Positions 25,531 to 37,441 of a stretch of DNA of 64,000 bases are shown here, piece by piece. The translations under genes were made by a program, and so were the position numbers. The stretch is taken from NCBI RefSeq assembly GCF_016839145.1, contig NZ_CP069303.1, forward strand, positions 1,364,001 through 1,428,000, given 5' to 3'. The notes below the pieces were generated by a model that ran no database searches, was not told where the DNA came from, and saw only the letters and a list, made by a program, of their open reading frames with translations. This DNA is from Shinella sp. PSBB067 (lineage in GTDB: Bacteria; Pseudomonadota; Alphaproteobacteria; Rhizobiales; Rhizobiaceae). The stretch's first letter is position 1. Each line of letters opens with the position of its first letter.

Positions 25531-25553
25531 TCACACCTGGGCTTGAGCTCACA
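25518..25553. repeat. Tandem 18-bp direct repeat at the right IS30 end
   Basis: The unit CCTGGGCTTGAGCTCACA occurs twice without a gap, at 25518-25535 and 25536-25553. The first copy overlaps the right terminal inverted repeat of the IS30 element. Each unit contains the palindrome TGAGCTCA. Confidence 0.85.
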
Positions 25554-25639
25554 GTGGGTACATTCTATTTCCAAGTGCGACATGCCAGTGGCTTCGACGG
25601 TCTCGCTCCGGGATCATGGCTTCCCCCCCCCGCCTGTTT

Positions 25640-26587
25640 TCAATCCAAGTCGCCGCCCGGCACACCCGCTGATGCCTGCGTTGCGGACGTACTCATGCCG
25701 AGATTCAGTTCGCGCGCAAGATCGATCAACGCGCGCAGTTTCGCCGGCACATGGCGGCGGCCGGGATAATAGAGGCACAGGCCATCGAATGGCGGCGTCC
25801 AGTCGTCCAGCACCTGCACGAGCCGCCCGGCCATCAGGTGCTCCCGGGTTCCGAAGTCCGGCACATAGGCAAGGCCGGCGCCGTGGAGCGCAGCTTCGAG
25901 GATCAATCCGCTTTCATCCAGGATGAGCGATCCCGGGACGTCGATTTCGAGGCTTTCCCCGCGCCGGACGAATTCCCAGTGATAGATCCGGCCACTTGCC
26001 ATCCGTAGCCGGATGCACCGATGGGCCTTCAGGTCGTTCGGATGGCCGGGCATCCGGCGACCCGCGAGATAGGCCGGTGCGCCGACCACGATCATGCGCG
26101 TCTGCCCGGTCACCGTAATGGCGATCATGTCGGGCGGCACGGCCTCGGCCAGCCGGAACCCGGCATCGAAGCCCTGCCCCGTGATATCGACCAGTGCGGC
26201 CTCGGTGACCACATCGAGCGTCACCTCGGGATAGCGGTCCGCATATCGCAGCAGCAGCGGTTCCAGCAGCATCCGGGCTGCACCCAACGAGATGTTCAGC
26301 CGCAGCACGCCGCTTGGGCGCGCCTGGGACTGCTGGGCGCGTTCCATGGCGCTGTCGATGGCGGCAAGCGCGGCGGCAACCTCGTCGACAAAAGCCTCGC
26401 CCGCCGCCGTCAGCGCCACGGAGCGCGTGGTCCTGTTGAAGAGCCGCACGCCAAGCCGGCCTTCCAGCGCGTTCACGGCATGGCTGAGCGCCGAGGACGA
26501 CACCCTCAACTCGCGCGCCGCCGCGCGAAAGCCGCCATGCCTCGCGATGGTGGTGACTGCCTCGAGCTCGGCAAGGCTGGCTTTCAT
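25640..26587 (-). CDS. LysR-family transcriptional regulator
   Basis: A 315-residue regulator with an N-terminal winged helix-turn-helix (residues ~1-60; LAELEAVTTIARHGGFRAAARELRVSSSALSHAVNALE) and a periplasmic-binding-like effector domain (~90-295). It resembles the group that regulates adjacent oxidoreductase genes. The ATG at 26587 begins the normal LysR start; the longer upstream frame is the complement of the dehydrogenase gene. It is divergent from the aldehyde dehydrogenase 96 bases away, the usual LysR-target arrangement. The C-terminus ends near the IS30 flank but appears complete. Confidence 0.92.
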   Translation of the reverse strand: MKASLAELEAVTTIARHGGFRAAARELRVSSSALSHAVNALEGRLGVRLFNRTTRSVALTAAGEAFVDEVAAALAAIDSAMERAQQSQARPSGVLRLNISLGAARMLLEPLLLRYADRYPEVTLDVVTEAALVDITGQGFDAGFRLAEAVPPDMIAITVTGQTRMIVVGAPAYLAGRRMPGHPNDLKAHRCIRLRMASGRIYHWEFVRRGESLEIDVPGSLILDESGLILEAALHGAGLAYVPDFGTREHLMAGRLVQVLDDWTPPFDGLCLYYPGRRHVPAKLRALIDLARELNLGMSTSATQASAGVPGGDLD

Positions 26588-26600
26588 TGCGCGATTTTCC

Positions 26601-26625
26601 TCATCAGCCTGTGAATGATTGATGA
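26601..26625. promoter_or_regulatory. Possible LysR operator in the divergent promoter region
   Basis: The dyad TCATCA (26601-26606), 13 bases, TGATGA (26620-26625) lies between the two divergent start codons. LysR proteins bind interrupted dyads in such positions; assignment is by location only. Confidence 0.3.
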
Positions 26626-26683
26626 TCTTATCCTGATCCCCGGCGACGTGCATACCATCCTCGTCCAGACAGGAGATCAAAAA

Positions 26684-28099
26684 ATGAGAGCAATCGACCG
26701 GATCTATATCGACGGCGCCTTCGTCACGCCGCATGGCGAGGAGCGGTTCGACCTGTTCAATCCGTCGACCGAGGAAAAGACCGGAACGGTGCGGCTTGCG
26801 GACGCCGAAGACGTCCGGATGGCCGTTGCCGCGGCAAAGCGCGCTTTCCCGGCCATGCGAGACACGAGCCCGAAGGAACGGATCGAGATGCTCCATGCCC
26901 TGCGCGATGCCGTGGCAGCCAGGGCGGACGTTCTGAAGGAGGCGATGGCCCTGGAATACGGTGCGCCGCAATCCTTTCTCGCCTTTTCGGTTCCCCACGC
27001 CGCGCACGTCTTCGAAACGGCGGCAAGGACCGTTACGGACTATGCCTTCACCCGCCGCATCGGTAACGCCGAAATCATCATGGAGCCGGTCGGTGTCGCT
27101 GCGGCGATCACCCCCTGGAACAGCAATATCGGCTTCATCTGCACCAAGCTCGCCACCGCCCTCGCCGCCGGAACGAGCATCGTCGTCAAGCCGTCGGAGA
27201 TGAGCGCGATCCAGACCCAGGCCGTGCTGGAAGCGCTTCACGATGCCGGCCTGCCGCGTGGCGTCCTGAATGTCGTCAACGGCTACGGCCATGTGGTGGG
27301 CGCGGCCCTGAGCGAAAGCCCGGACATCGCCAAGATCACCTTCACAGGCTCGACCGCGACCGGGCGCACGATCCTGCGCGCGGCCTGCGATACCTTCAAG
27401 CGCGTGACCTTGGAACTCGGCGGCAAGGGCCCGCAGATCCTTCTCGACGACGCGGACCTCGACCAAGCCGTTCCCCACATCGTCGCGTCCGCCTTCCGCA
27501 ACAGTGGGCAGGCCTGCATCGCCGGCACCCGCCTCCTCGTCCCCGAGCATCGTCTGGCGGAGGTGAGCGAACGCCTCGGCGAGGCCGTATCACGGATAAA
27601 GGTCGGCCCGCCGGATGATCCCGACGCCACCATCGGGCCGATGGTCAGCGCCAGGCAATGGGAGCGGGTCCAGTCCTTCATCCGGCTCGGCCGCAAGGCC
27701 GGTGCGACCGTTCTCGTCGGTGGCGAGGGCCGCCCGGCCGGGCTCGATCGCGGCTGGTTCGTGCGGCCGACCGTCTTCACCGGCGTCACCAGCGACATGG
27801 AGATCGCCCGGCAGGAGATTTTCGGCCCGGTCCTCAGCGTGATCGCCTATCGCGACGAAGCGCAAGCCATCGCCATTGCCAACGACACGGAATACGGCCT
27901 GCAGTCCTACGTTCTCGGCGCCGACATAGAGCGGATGCGGCGCGTTGCCCGCCGGCTCGAAGCCGGGCGCGTGGTCCTGAACGAAGCGCCCTCGGATTCG
28001 CAGGTTCCGTTCGGCGGCTTCAAGCATTCCGGCATCGGGCGCGAGTTCGGCCCCTTCGGTCTCGATGCGTTCCTCGAACCCAAGGCCATCGTCGGTTGA
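26684..28099 (+). CDS. Aldehyde dehydrogenase family protein
   Basis: A 471-residue NAD(P)-dependent aldehyde dehydrogenase. It has a Rossmann cofactor domain (ITPWNSNIGFICTKLATALAAGTSIVVKPSE; FTGSTATGR), catalytic Glu about residue 244 (VTLELGGKGPQ) and catalytic Cys about 278 (NSGQACIAGTRLL). The C-terminal FGGFKHSGIGREFGPFGLDAFLE is typical. The ATG at 26684 is preceded by AGGAG at 8 bases, so the earlier ATG at 26615 is not used. The substrate is not determinable; the divergent LysR gene probably controls it. Confidence 0.92.
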   Translation: MRAIDRIYIDGAFVTPHGEERFDLFNPSTEEKTGTVRLADAEDVRMAVAAAKRAFPAMRDTSPKERIEMLHALRDAVAARADVLKEAMALEYGAPQSFLAFSVPHAAHVFETAARTVTDYAFTRRIGNAEIIMEPVGVAAAITPWNSNIGFICTKLATALAAGTSIVVKPSEMSAIQTQAVLEALHDAGLPRGVLNVVNGYGHVVGAALSESPDIAKITFTGSTATGRTILRAACDTFKRVTLELGGKGPQILLDDADLDQAVPHIVASAFRNSGQACIAGTRLLVPEHRLAEVSERLGEAVSRIKVGPPDDPDATIGPMVSARQWERVQSFIRLGRKAGATVLVGGEGRPAGLDRGWFVRPTVFTGVTSDMEIARQEIFGPVLSVIAYRDEAQAIAIANDTEYGLQSYVLGADIERMRRVARRLEAGRVVLNEAPSDSQVPFGGFKHSGIGREFGPFGLDAFLEPKAIVG

Positions 28100-28134
28100 A
28101 GGGATCGGGATTCGCAAAAGCCGGCGGTCCTGCA

Positions 28135-28287
28135 AGTTGGGCGGCCGGTCGATCCATGTCGTGAAGCGAAATTCATACGTTGGATTAGATAGTCGGTATA
28201 ATTATATGATTTATAATAAAAATATATAGAAGGGTCGTTTTCGGATCTATGTGCTATCCTGAAGGGCGCCGAAAAGGAGCGCATGCC
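28135..28287. other. AT-rich intergenic region (promoter of the DUF4864 gene)
   Basis: About 100 bases (28160-28250) are strikingly AT-rich for this genome, with TATAATTATATGATTTATAATA near 28196-28217 split by short gaps. Several -10-like hexamers are possible. No gene or hairpin was found. Confidence 0.4.
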
Positions 28288-28710
28288 ATGAGGTTGCCTT
28301 TCGTCGTGATCCCTTGCCTTGCCTTCGCCCTGCTCCCCTTCGCCGTCACGTGGGCGCAAGAGCCGCTCGATACGGTGCGGACGGTGATCGAGGGGCAGAT
28401 CCGGGCCTTCCTGAACGATGACGCCGGTGCGGCCTATGCGTTCGCCTCCCCGACCCTCCGCGAAAAATTCCCCACGAAGGATGCGTTCTTCGACATGGTC
28501 AAGCGCGGATACGCCCCGGTCTACCGGCCGGGCAATTTTGCCTTCGGCCGCGCGAAGGTCGAGGGCGACACGGTTGTCCAGGAAGTGCTGATTTCCGGGC
28601 GGGACGGCAAGGACTGGACGGCGCTCTACCAGCTCGTGAGGCAGCCGGACGGCAGCTACAGGATCAACGGCGTGCACATGGTGCCCGCCGCTCCCGGACC
28701 CGGAATCTGA
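28288..28710 (+). CDS. DUF4864 domain exported protein, 140 aa
   Basis: A signal peptide (MRLPFVVIPCLAFALLPFAVTWA) is followed by an NTF2-like alpha+beta domain of the DUF4864 family (RTVIEGQIRAFLNDDAGAAYAFASPTLREKFPT ... GSYRINGVHMV). The function is unknown; proteins of this family are periplasmic. The ATG at 28288 has AAAAGGAGC immediately upstream. The stop lies 13 bases from the convergent end of tgt. Confidence 0.85.
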   Translation: MRLPFVVIPCLAFALLPFAVTWAQEPLDTVRTVIEGQIRAFLNDDAGAAYAFASPTLREKFPTKDAFFDMVKRGYAPVYRPGNFAFGRAKVEGDTVVQEVLISGRDGKDWTALYQLVRQPDGSYRINGVHMVPAAPGPGI

Positions 28711-28723
28711 AGGTGCGCGCGCC

Positions 28724-29854
28724 TCAGAGGGGGGCGAGATCGCCCCTCGCCCACATCTCCTGGGTTTCCGCCATGAAGTCGGCGAAGCGGCCTTCCTCGA
28801 TCGCCTTGCGGATGCCGGCCATCAGGTCCTGGTAGTAGGAAAGGTTGTTCCAGGTCAGCAGCATGCCGCCGAGCGATTCGTTGGCGCGGACGAGATGGTG
28901 CAGGTAGGCGCGCGAATAATCCCGCGCGGCCGGGCAGGTCGATTCCTCGTCGAGCGGGCGCATGTCCTCCGCGTGGCGCGCATTGCGCAGGTTGATGCGG
29001 CCGCGCCGGGTGAAGGCGAGGCCATGGCGGCCCGAGCGGGTCGGCATCACGCAGTCGAACATGTCGATGCCGCGGGCGACGGATTTCAGCATGTCGTCGG
29101 GCGTGCCGACGCCCATCAGGTAGCGCGGCTTTTCGGTCGGCAGATGCGGGATCGTCGTGTCGATCATGTCGAGCATGACCTCCTGCGGCTCGCCCACCGC
29201 AAGGCCGCCGATGGCGTAGCCCTTGAGGCCGAGGCCGGAAAGGGCCTCGGCCGAGCGCACGCGCAGATGCGGAATGTCGCCGCCCTGCACGATGCCGAAC
29301 ATCGCCCTGCCCGGCTGGTCGCCGAAGGCGGCCTTGCAGCGCTCGGCCCAGCGCAGCGACATTTCCATGGCGCGCTCGATTTCCTTCGGGGAAGCCGGCA
29401 GCGCCACGCATTCGTCGAGCTGCATCTGGATGTCGCTGTCGAGCAGGCCCTGGATCTCGATCGAGCGTTCGGGCGACATGTGGTGCAAGGCGCCGTCGAC
29501 ATGGCTCTTGAACGTCACGCCCTGCTCGTCGAGCTTGCGCAGGCCCGAAAGCGACATGACCTGGAAGCCGCCCGAATCGGTCAGGATCGGAAACGGCCAG
29601 CGGATGAGTTCGTGCAGGCCGCCGAGGCGGGCGACGCGCTCGGCGCCGGGGCGCAGCATCAGGTGATAGGTGTTGCCGAGGATGATATCCGCGCCGAGTT
29701 CGCGCACCTGGTCGAGATACATCGCCTTGACCGTGCCCACCGTGCCGACGGGCATGAAGGCCGGCGTGCGGATCGTGCCGCGCGGCATGGAAACCTCGCC
29801 GCGGCGCGCCTTGCCGTCGGTGGCGAGAAGCTTGAACTGGAAGGTGTCGGTCAT
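28724..29854 (-). CDS. tgt: tRNA-guanine (queuine) transglycosylase
   Basis: A 376-residue TIM-barrel enzyme that exchanges guanine 34 of GUN-anticodon tRNAs for preQ1. The [14 protein letters not shown] segment holds the catalytic Asp region, GIVQGG and [11 protein letters not shown] are base-recognition segments, and the C-terminal zinc site region is present ([17 protein letters not shown]). The ATG at 29854 overlaps the stop of queA by four bases, so the two are translationally coupled in the order queA-tgt. Confidence 0.95.
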   Translation of the reverse strand: MTDTFQFKLLATDGKARRGEVSMPRGTIRTPAFMPVGTVGTVKAMYLDQVRELGADIILGNTYHLMLRPGAERVARLGGLHELIRWPFPILTDSGGFQVMSLSGLRKLDEQGVTFKSHVDGALHHMSPERSIEIQGLLDSDIQMQLDECVALPASPKEIERAMEMSLRWAERCKAAFGDQPGRAMFGIVQGGDIPHLRVRSAEALSGLGLKGYAIGGLAVGEPQEVMLDMIDTTIPHLPTEKPRYLMGVGTPDDMLKSVARGIDMFDCVMPTRSGRHGLAFTRRGRINLRNARHAEDMRPLDEESTCPAARDYSRAYLHHLVRANESLGGMLLTWNNLSYYQDLMAGIRKAIEEGRFADFMAETQEMWARGDLAPL

Positions 29855-30918
29855 CGGTGGTCCCGGAAAAGCAGGCTGGAGTCGCCGTAGGAATAGAAGC
29901 GGTAGCCGGTCTCGATCGCGTGCGCATAGGCGCCGCGCATCGTCTCCAGGCCGGAAAAGGCAGAGACGAGCATGAAGAGCGTCGACTTCGGCAGGTGGAA
30001 ATTGGTCATCAGCATGTCGGCCGTGCGGAATCGGTAGCCGGGCGTGATGAAGATGCCCGTCGCGCCGGACCACGGCCGGATCGTGCCGTCCTCTTCGGCA
30101 GCGCTTTCCAGAAGGCGCAGCGATGTAGTGCCGATAGAGACGATGCGCCCGCCCCTCGCCCTGACGGCGTTGAGGGCGGCGGCGGTGTCCTCGGAGACGT
30201 AGCCGATCTCCTCGTGCATGACATGGTCCGTCGTATCGTCCGCCTTGACCGGCAGGAAGGTGCCGGCGCCGACATGCAGCGTCACGAAATGCCGCTCGAC
30301 GCCGAGCCCATCGAGCCGAGCAAAGAGCGCATCGGTGAAGTGCAGTCCGGCGGTCGGTGCGGCAACGGCGCCCTCCTGCCGGGCATAGATCGTCTGGTAG
30401 TCCTTCCTGTCCGCCTCGTCGTCGGCGCGTTTGGAAGCGATATAGGGCGGCAGCGGAATATGGCCGACCGTGGCGATGGCCCGGTCGAGCTCCGGGCCCG
30501 ACGCGTCGAAATGCAGGGTGACTTCGCCGCTCTCGCCCTTCTCCTCGACGATGGCCGAAAGGCCCTCCGCCGCGCCGAAGGTGATGCGGTCGCCGCGCTT
30601 GATGCGCTTGCCCGGTTTGGCGAAAGCCTTCCAGCGGTCGCCGGCAATGCGCATGTGCAGCGTCGCGGAAACCTTCTGGCCGCCGGCGCCCTCGCGGTGG
30701 CGGACGCCCTCGAGCTGGGCGGGTATGACGCGCGTATCGTTGAAGACCAGCGCGTCGCCCGCCCGCAGCAGCGACGGCAGATCGCCGACCGTGCGGTCCT
30801 CGTAGGGCACATCCGCGCCGGGGCGCACGATGAGCAGCCGCGCCGCTTCCCTCGGCGTCACCGGGCGAAGCGCGATGTTTTCCTCCGGCAGGTCGAAATC
30901 GAAGAGGTCGACACGCAT
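29851..30918 (-). CDS. queA: S-adenosylmethionine:tRNA ribosyltransferase-isomerase
   Basis: A 355-residue enzyme that converts preQ1 in tRNA to epoxyqueuosine. It has the family signatures [18 protein letters not shown] at the N-terminus, [38 protein letters not shown] and [17 protein letters not shown]. It lies upstream of tgt in the same operon, with the YdcZ transporter and cyclophilins upstream on the same strand, a gene order common in rhizobia. Confidence 0.96.
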   Translation of the reverse strand: MRVDLFDFDLPEENIALRPVTPREAARLLIVRPGADVPYEDRTVGDLPSLLRAGDALVFNDTRVIPAQLEGVRHREGAGGQKVSATLHMRIAGDRWKAFAKPGKRIKRGDRITFGAAEGLSAIVEEKGESGEVTLHFDASGPELDRAIATVGHIPLPPYIASKRADDEADRKDYQTIYARQEGAVAAPTAGLHFTDALFARLDGLGVERHFVTLHVGAGTFLPVKADDTTDHVMHEEIGYVSEDTAAALNAVRARGGRIVSIGTTSLRLLESAAEEDGTIRPWSGATGIFITPGYRFRTADMLMTNFHLPKSTLFMLVSAFSGLETMRGAYAHAIETGYRFYSYGDSSLLFRDHR

Positions 30919-30926
30919 GGCAGGCC

Positions 30927-31376
30927 TCAGAGGAAGCGGATCATCAGCGCGCCGGCGACGAGAAGAAGCGCGCCGGCGATGCGGCCGACGGAGATTTCGC
31001 GCACGGCCATGCCGAGAAAGCCGATGCGATCGAGCAGGATGCCGGCAAGAAGCTGGCCGGAAACGGCAAAGGCCATGACGGCGGCGGCGCCGATGCGCGG
31101 CGTCAGGAAGATCGCGGTCGTGACATAGATCGTGCCGAGCGCGCCGCCGACGACATAAAGCCAGAGATCAGGCCCGCGCCAGTCCGGCGCCCGCCCCTCG
31201 AACGAGGCGGTGGCGAACATCACGGCGGCAAGGATGATCGCCCCGGAGAGGAACGAAACACAGGCGGCGGCGACCGGCATGCCGAGCCCGCGCCCGAGCA
31301 GCGCATTGATGGGAGCCTGGATGGCGATGCACGCGCCGGCCGCGACGCCGAGCAGCGCCCAGAGGAAAGCGGTCAT
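30927..31376 (-). CDS. DMT-superfamily transporter, YdcZ/DUF606 type
   Basis: A 149-residue, very hydrophobic protein with five predicted membrane segments and a DUF606 pattern ([42 protein letters not shown]). Such half-size DMT proteins usually act as pairs of identical or different subunits. The substrate is unknown. It ends 8 bases before queA. Confidence 0.85.
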   Translation of the reverse strand: MTAFLWALLGVAAGACIAIQAPINALLGRGLGMPVAAACVSFLSGAIILAAVMFATASFEGRAPDWRGPDLWLYVVGGALGTIYVTTAIFLTPRIGAAAVMAFAVSGQLLAGILLDRIGFLGMAVREISVGRIAGALLLVAGALMIRFL

Positions 31377-31405
31377 ATCGACTTGTCTCTTGAAAAGCGC
31401 ACAAA

Positions 31406-31436
31406 GAAAAACCGCGCCCGCCGGGGCGGGCGCGGT
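31406..31436 (-). terminator. Terminator after the cytoplasmic cyclophilin gene
   Basis: A GC-rich hairpin (ACCGCGCCCG with CGGGCGCGGT, 31411-31436) lies just past the minus-strand stop at 31455. Read leftwards it is followed by TTTTTCTTTG, a U-rich tail, so it acts on the minus strand. Confidence 0.7.
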
Positions 31437-31454
31437 CGAAACGGATGGTTTCTA

Positions 31455-31970
31455 TCAGGCCGCTACGTCGGCGGCAACCTTCATCGAGACGATGGTGTCG
31501 GGATCGCGCACCGGTTCGCCGCGCTTGATCTTGTCGATGTTCTCCATGCCTTCGATGACCTGGCCCCAGACGGAATACTGCTTGTTGAGCCAGGGGGCGT
31601 CGGTGAAGCAGATGAAGAACTGCGAATTGGCGGAGTTCGGCATCTGGCTGCGGGCCATGGAGCAGGTGCCGCGCACATGGCTCATGTTGGAGAACTCGGC
31701 CTTCAGGTCCGGCTTGTCGGAGCCGCCCATGCCGGCGCGGGCCGGGTTGAAGTCCTTGCCGCCGGTCTTGCCGTACTGCACGTCGCCGGTCTGGGCCATG
31801 AAGTCTTCGATCACGCGGTGGAAGACGACGCCGTCATAGGCGCCTTCGCGCGCCAGTTCCTTGACGCGCGCGACGTGGCCCGGCGCGAGATCCGGAAGAA
31901 GCTGGATGACCACCCTGCCCTTCGATGTCTCCATGATGATGGTGTTTTCCGGATCCTTGATCTCGGCCAT
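31455..31970 (-). CDS. ppiB: Peptidyl-prolyl cis-trans isomerase, cyclophilin type, cytoplasmic
   Basis: A 171-residue cyclophilin without a signal peptide. Active-site segments are VVFHRVIEDFMAQTGDVQYGKTG, CSMARSQMPNSANSQFFICF and LNKQYSVWGQVIEGMENID. It assists folding of proline-containing peptides. A paralogue with a signal peptide lies just upstream (32054-32620), so one copy serves the cytoplasm and one the periplasm. Confidence 0.93.
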   Translation of the reverse strand: MAEIKDPENTIIMETSKGRVVIQLLPDLAPGHVARVKELAREGAYDGVVFHRVIEDFMAQTGDVQYGKTGGKDFNPARAGMGGSDKPDLKAEFSNMSHVRGTCSMARSQMPNSANSQFFICFTDAPWLNKQYSVWGQVIEGMENIDKIKRGEPVRDPDTIVSMKVAADVAA

Positions 31971-32053
31971 GGTCTTTCTCCTTTTAAAGCCTGTCCCGCA
32001 GAAGTGGGTCGCGGTCTGGTGATTGCAACAGGCGGAAAATCAAAATGCGGGGC

Positions 32054-32620
32054 TTACTTGCCGACGGTGACCTTGATCATCCGGTCGGGGTCCGTCACCG
32101 AGCCGTTGGCCGCATCGTCGCCGCGCTTGATCTTGTCGACGTTCTCCATGCCGGAGACGACCTTGCCGACCACGGTATACTGGCCGTTCAGGAAATCGCC
32201 GGGAGCGAACATGATGAAGAACTGCGAATTCGCCGAGTTCGGATCCTGCGCGCGGGCCATGCCGACCGTGCCGCGCTCGAAGGGAACGTCGGAGAATTCC
32301 GCCGGCAGGTCCGGCTTGCTGGAGCCGCCCGTACCGGCCGCCTGCGGCTGGTAGCCGTTCTCCATGTCGCCGTACTGCACGTCGCCGGTCTGCGCCATGA
32401 AGCCTTCGATCACGCGGTGGAAGGCGACGTTGTCGTATTCGCCGGCCGCGGCCAGTTCCTTGATGCGCTCGGCGTGCTTGGGCGCCTTGTCGTTCAGTTC
32501 GATGACGACCGGGCCGTCCTTGAGCTGGATCGTGATGAAATCGGCGGCCTGGGCAACGACGGCGCTGGTGGCGGTCGCGAGGAACAGGGCGCCTGCGAAG
32601 GCGAAGCGAAGGATGGTCAT
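32054..32620 (-). CDS. ppiA: Peptidyl-prolyl cis-trans isomerase, cyclophilin type, exported
   Basis: A 188-residue protein with a signal peptide (MTILRFAFAGALFLATATSAVVAQA) and a complete cyclophilin domain (NVAFHRVIEGFMAQTGDVQYGDME; GMARAQDPNSANSQFFIMF). It is probably periplasmic. GGAGC lies close upstream of the ATG at 32620; the longer upstream frame overlaps coaD and is not coding. It is about half identical by eye to the cytoplasmic copy downstream, an old tandem duplication. Confidence 0.92.
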   Translation of the reverse strand: MTILRFAFAGALFLATATSAVVAQAADFITIQLKDGPVVIELNDKAPKHAERIKELAAAGEYDNVAFHRVIEGFMAQTGDVQYGDMENGYQPQAAGTGGSSKPDLPAEFSDVPFERGTVGMARAQDPNSANSQFFIMFAPGDFLNGQYTVVGKVVSGMENVDKIKRGDDAANGSVTDPDRMIKVTVGK

Positions 32621-32654
32621 GATAGCTCCCTGGAGGGGTTCTGGATGATTGCGC

Positions 32655-33149
32655 TCAGCCCTTCTGCCGGGCTTTGAGGGCCTCGAAGACGGGCGCCGGG
32701 ACGAATGCACCGACATCGCCGCCCATGGCCGCGATCTGGCGGACCAATGTGGCTGTAATGGGCCGCGAGGCGACACCCGCCGGCAGGAAGACGGTCTGCA
32801 CGTCGGGCGCCATCTGCCGGTTCATGCCGGCCATCTGCATCTCGTAGTCGAGGTCCGTCCCGTCGCGCAGGCCCCGGATGAGCAGATGGGCCTTGTTGGC
32901 GCGCGCGGCGTCGACGACAAGGTTCGAGAAGGAGACGACGCTGACGTCCCCTGCCCGCTCCGGCAAGGCTTGCACGATGGACCGGCGGATGAGGTCCGCG
33001 CGCTCCTCGAAGGAGAACAGCGGCGTCTTGCCGGGATGGATGCCGATCGCCACGATGACCTTCGGCGCCACGCTCAGCGCCTGGACCAGCACATCGACAT
33101 GGCCGTTGGTGATCGGATCGAAAGAGCCAGGATAGAAGGCGACTGTCAT
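32655..33149 (-). CDS. coaD: Phosphopantetheine adenylyltransferase
   Basis: A 164-residue nucleotidyltransferase catalysing the fourth step of coenzyme A synthesis. The nucleotide-binding signature is at the N-terminus ([17 protein letters not shown], with the T/HxGH motif), and the ISST-like region is [22 protein letters not shown]. It is the first gene of the leftward run coaD-ppiA-ppiB. Confidence 0.95.
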   Translation of the reverse strand: MTVAFYPGSFDPITNGHVDVLVQALSVAPKVIVAIGIHPGKTPLFSFEERADLIRRSIVQALPERAGDVSVVSFSNLVVDAARANKAHLLIRGLRDGTDLDYEMQMAGMNRQMAPDVQTVFLPAGVASRPITATLVRQIAAMGGDVGAFVPAPVFEALKARQKG

Positions 33150-33399
33150 CGGCGGGGTCCCGTTTGCCGCCTTTTGTCATGGACCGCCCTTTTCCGCAAG
33201 GGCGCCGCCTGTCGCAGCGCCCGCTGTCCCCTGTTGAAGAACATGAACCGCCCATGAACGAGCCGTTCAAGACCATTTCAGGCAGGCCATGTCTTAATGA
33301 CAGCATAGGGGCCGGGAACAATATGCGTTGCGACGCATTCTACCGTCCGAACACAGTGGAACAAGTAATGCGTTTCCTTAGGCTGGAAGGAACTCGAAA

Positions 33400-33525
33400 A
33401 TGGCACTCGCTCTACTCTGCATGACGATGTTCATCGCCCTCTCCGTCGCGACGATCCATGCATTGCGTGAAGAGGATCGGCCGGCTGCTCCCAAGGTCGC
33501 CGCCCGCGGCAAGTGGCTGCGCTGA
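33400..33525 (+). CDS. Small membrane protein, 41 aa
   Basis: An ATG preceded by GGAAGG (33385-33390) opens a 41-codon gene. The first ~20 residues are one hydrophobic segment (LALLCMTMFIALSVATIHAL) followed by a charged tail (REEDRPAAPKVAARGKWLR). It is followed 12 bases later by a second small gene with its own ribosome-binding site. The function is unknown. Support comes from the paired ribosome-binding sites, the membrane pattern and the terminator downstream. Confidence 0.6.
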   Translation: MALALLCMTMFIALSVATIHALREEDRPAAPKVAARGKWLR

Positions 33526-33537
33526 GGAAGCCGCACC

Positions 33538-33684
33538 ATGGCCGCGATCACCATCCTCTCGATGATCTTCATCAGCACGGTCTTCACGATCGACTTCGCC
33601 CGCACGATCTTCGAGATCAAGCGTGAGCGGGAAGCTCTGAAGGCCGTTCGGCTGAAAACGAAAGCAGGCGGCTTCGGCGTCTGA
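33538..33684 (+). CDS. Small membrane protein, 48 aa
   Basis: AGGAAG lies 8 bases upstream of the ATG. One hydrophobic helix (ITILSMIFISTVFTIDFA) is followed by a strongly charged amphipathic tail (IFEIKREREALKAVRLKTK). It forms a two-gene unit with the 41-aa protein and ends before a strong terminator that separates it from gyrA. The function is unknown. Confidence 0.6.
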   Translation: MAAITILSMIFISTVFTIDFARTIFEIKREREALKAVRLKTKAGGFGV

Positions 33685-33705
33685 GAACGCCCCTTGCCGC
33701 CGTCA

Positions 33706-33779
33706 AAGCGGGCAGCCTTTCCTCCGGGCTGCCCGCTTCAAATGAAAAGCCGGACGGTTCCCTGCCCGTCCGGCTTTTT
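33706..33779. terminator. Double hairpin between the small genes and gyrA; second one a bidirectional terminator
   Basis: First hairpin: AAGCGGGCAGCC (33706-33717) with GGCTGCCCGCTT (33727-33738), no U-tract. Second: AAAAGCCGGACGG (33745-33757) with CCGTCCGGCTTTTT (33766-33779), with A- and T-runs on both sides so it can stop transcription from either direction. It serves the small-gene unit (+) and gyrA (-). Confidence 0.85.
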
Positions 33780-33800
33780 CGTGTCTGGAGGCTGCGAGGC

Positions 33801-36569
<2,769 letters not shown>

Positions 36570-36805
36570 TTTCGGTCACGATCGTTGTTCAGAATCAGAT
36601 GCAATTTTATAGCCCAACGGCGCTGGGAGCGCCAATTTTGCCGGGGGTTTTGAACAGGCTTTTCCCAGAAAATCCGCCGATTTGCGCATTTTCATGGCCC
36701 GCGCGGCAGCGCATGGCGCCCGCCCTTCCCTTGCACGCCGCCCTCGCCTAACAATGCGCGGACAAGGCCGCCGAAACGGCCGCCAAATGGCGAGGGGAAC
36801 GCCGC

Positions 36806-37435
36806 ATGCTCAATGTCGATCATCTGGTCAATGCGGTCACGACGCTGCTCGTGACCATCGATCCGCCCGGCCTCGCGCCGATCTTTCTCGGGCTCACCGT
36901 CGGCATGACGCGCCCGCAGCGCAAGCAGGTGGCGCTGCGCGGCTCGCTGATCGCCTTCTGCATCCTGGCGGTCTTTGCGATCACGGGGGCCGGCGTGCTC
37001 TCGCTGCTCGGCATCTCCATCGGCGCCTTCCGCATCGCCGGTGGCCTCCTCTTGTTCTGGATCGCCTTCGAGATGATCTTCGAGCGCCGCAACGAACGGA
37101 AGGAAAAGACGAGCGAGGTGGCGATCACCCGCGATCACATCCACAACATCGCCGTCTTCCCGCTTGCCCTGCCGCTGATCGCCGGCCCCGGCGCGATCTC
37201 CGCGACCATCCTGCTCTCCGGCTCCTTCCCCTCGGCGCTGGAGCGTGCCGCCCTGATCGGCGTCCTCGCGCTCTGCATCGCCATCCTGTTCCTCTCCCTG
37301 GTCATCGCCGAGCGCATCGACCGCTTCCTCGGCAATACCGGCCGCGCCATCCTGACGCGCCTGCTCGGCGTCATCCTAGCGGCTCTGGCCGTGCAGTTCG
37401 TGGTGGACGGCATCAAGTCGGTGTTCGTCGGCTGA
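36806..37435 (+). CDS. MarC/UPF0056 family inner-membrane protein
   Basis: A 209-residue protein with six predicted membrane helices and the MarC pattern (VTTLLVTIDPPGLAPIFLGLT; FPLALPLIAGPGAISATILL). Once thought to be linked to multiple drug resistance, its role is unproven. GAGGGG lies 8-9 bases ahead of the ATG. It is divergent from gyrA (236-base gap) and convergent with the cupin gene. Confidence 0.9.
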   Translation: MLNVDHLVNAVTTLLVTIDPPGLAPIFLGLTVGMTRPQRKQVALRGSLIAFCILAVFAITGAGVLSLLGISIGAFRIAGGLLLFWIAFEMIFERRNERKEKTSEVAITRDHIHNIAVFPLALPLIAGPGAISATILLSGSFPSALERAALIGVLALCIAILFLSLVIAERIDRFLGNTGRAILTRLLGVILAALAVQFVVDGIKSVFVG

Positions 37436-37441
37436 GGCGGG

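Noticed and set aside
33349..33362. GAAC-N6-GAAC resembling a LexA box upstream of the small genes
   Set aside because: Spacing is six rather than the required seven bases, so it does not meet the alphaproteobacterial LexA consensus.
33254..33424. 56-codon frame ahead of the small membrane-protein genes
   Set aside because: Poor ribosome-binding site, no hydrophobic or domain pattern, and it overlaps the better-supported 41-codon gene.
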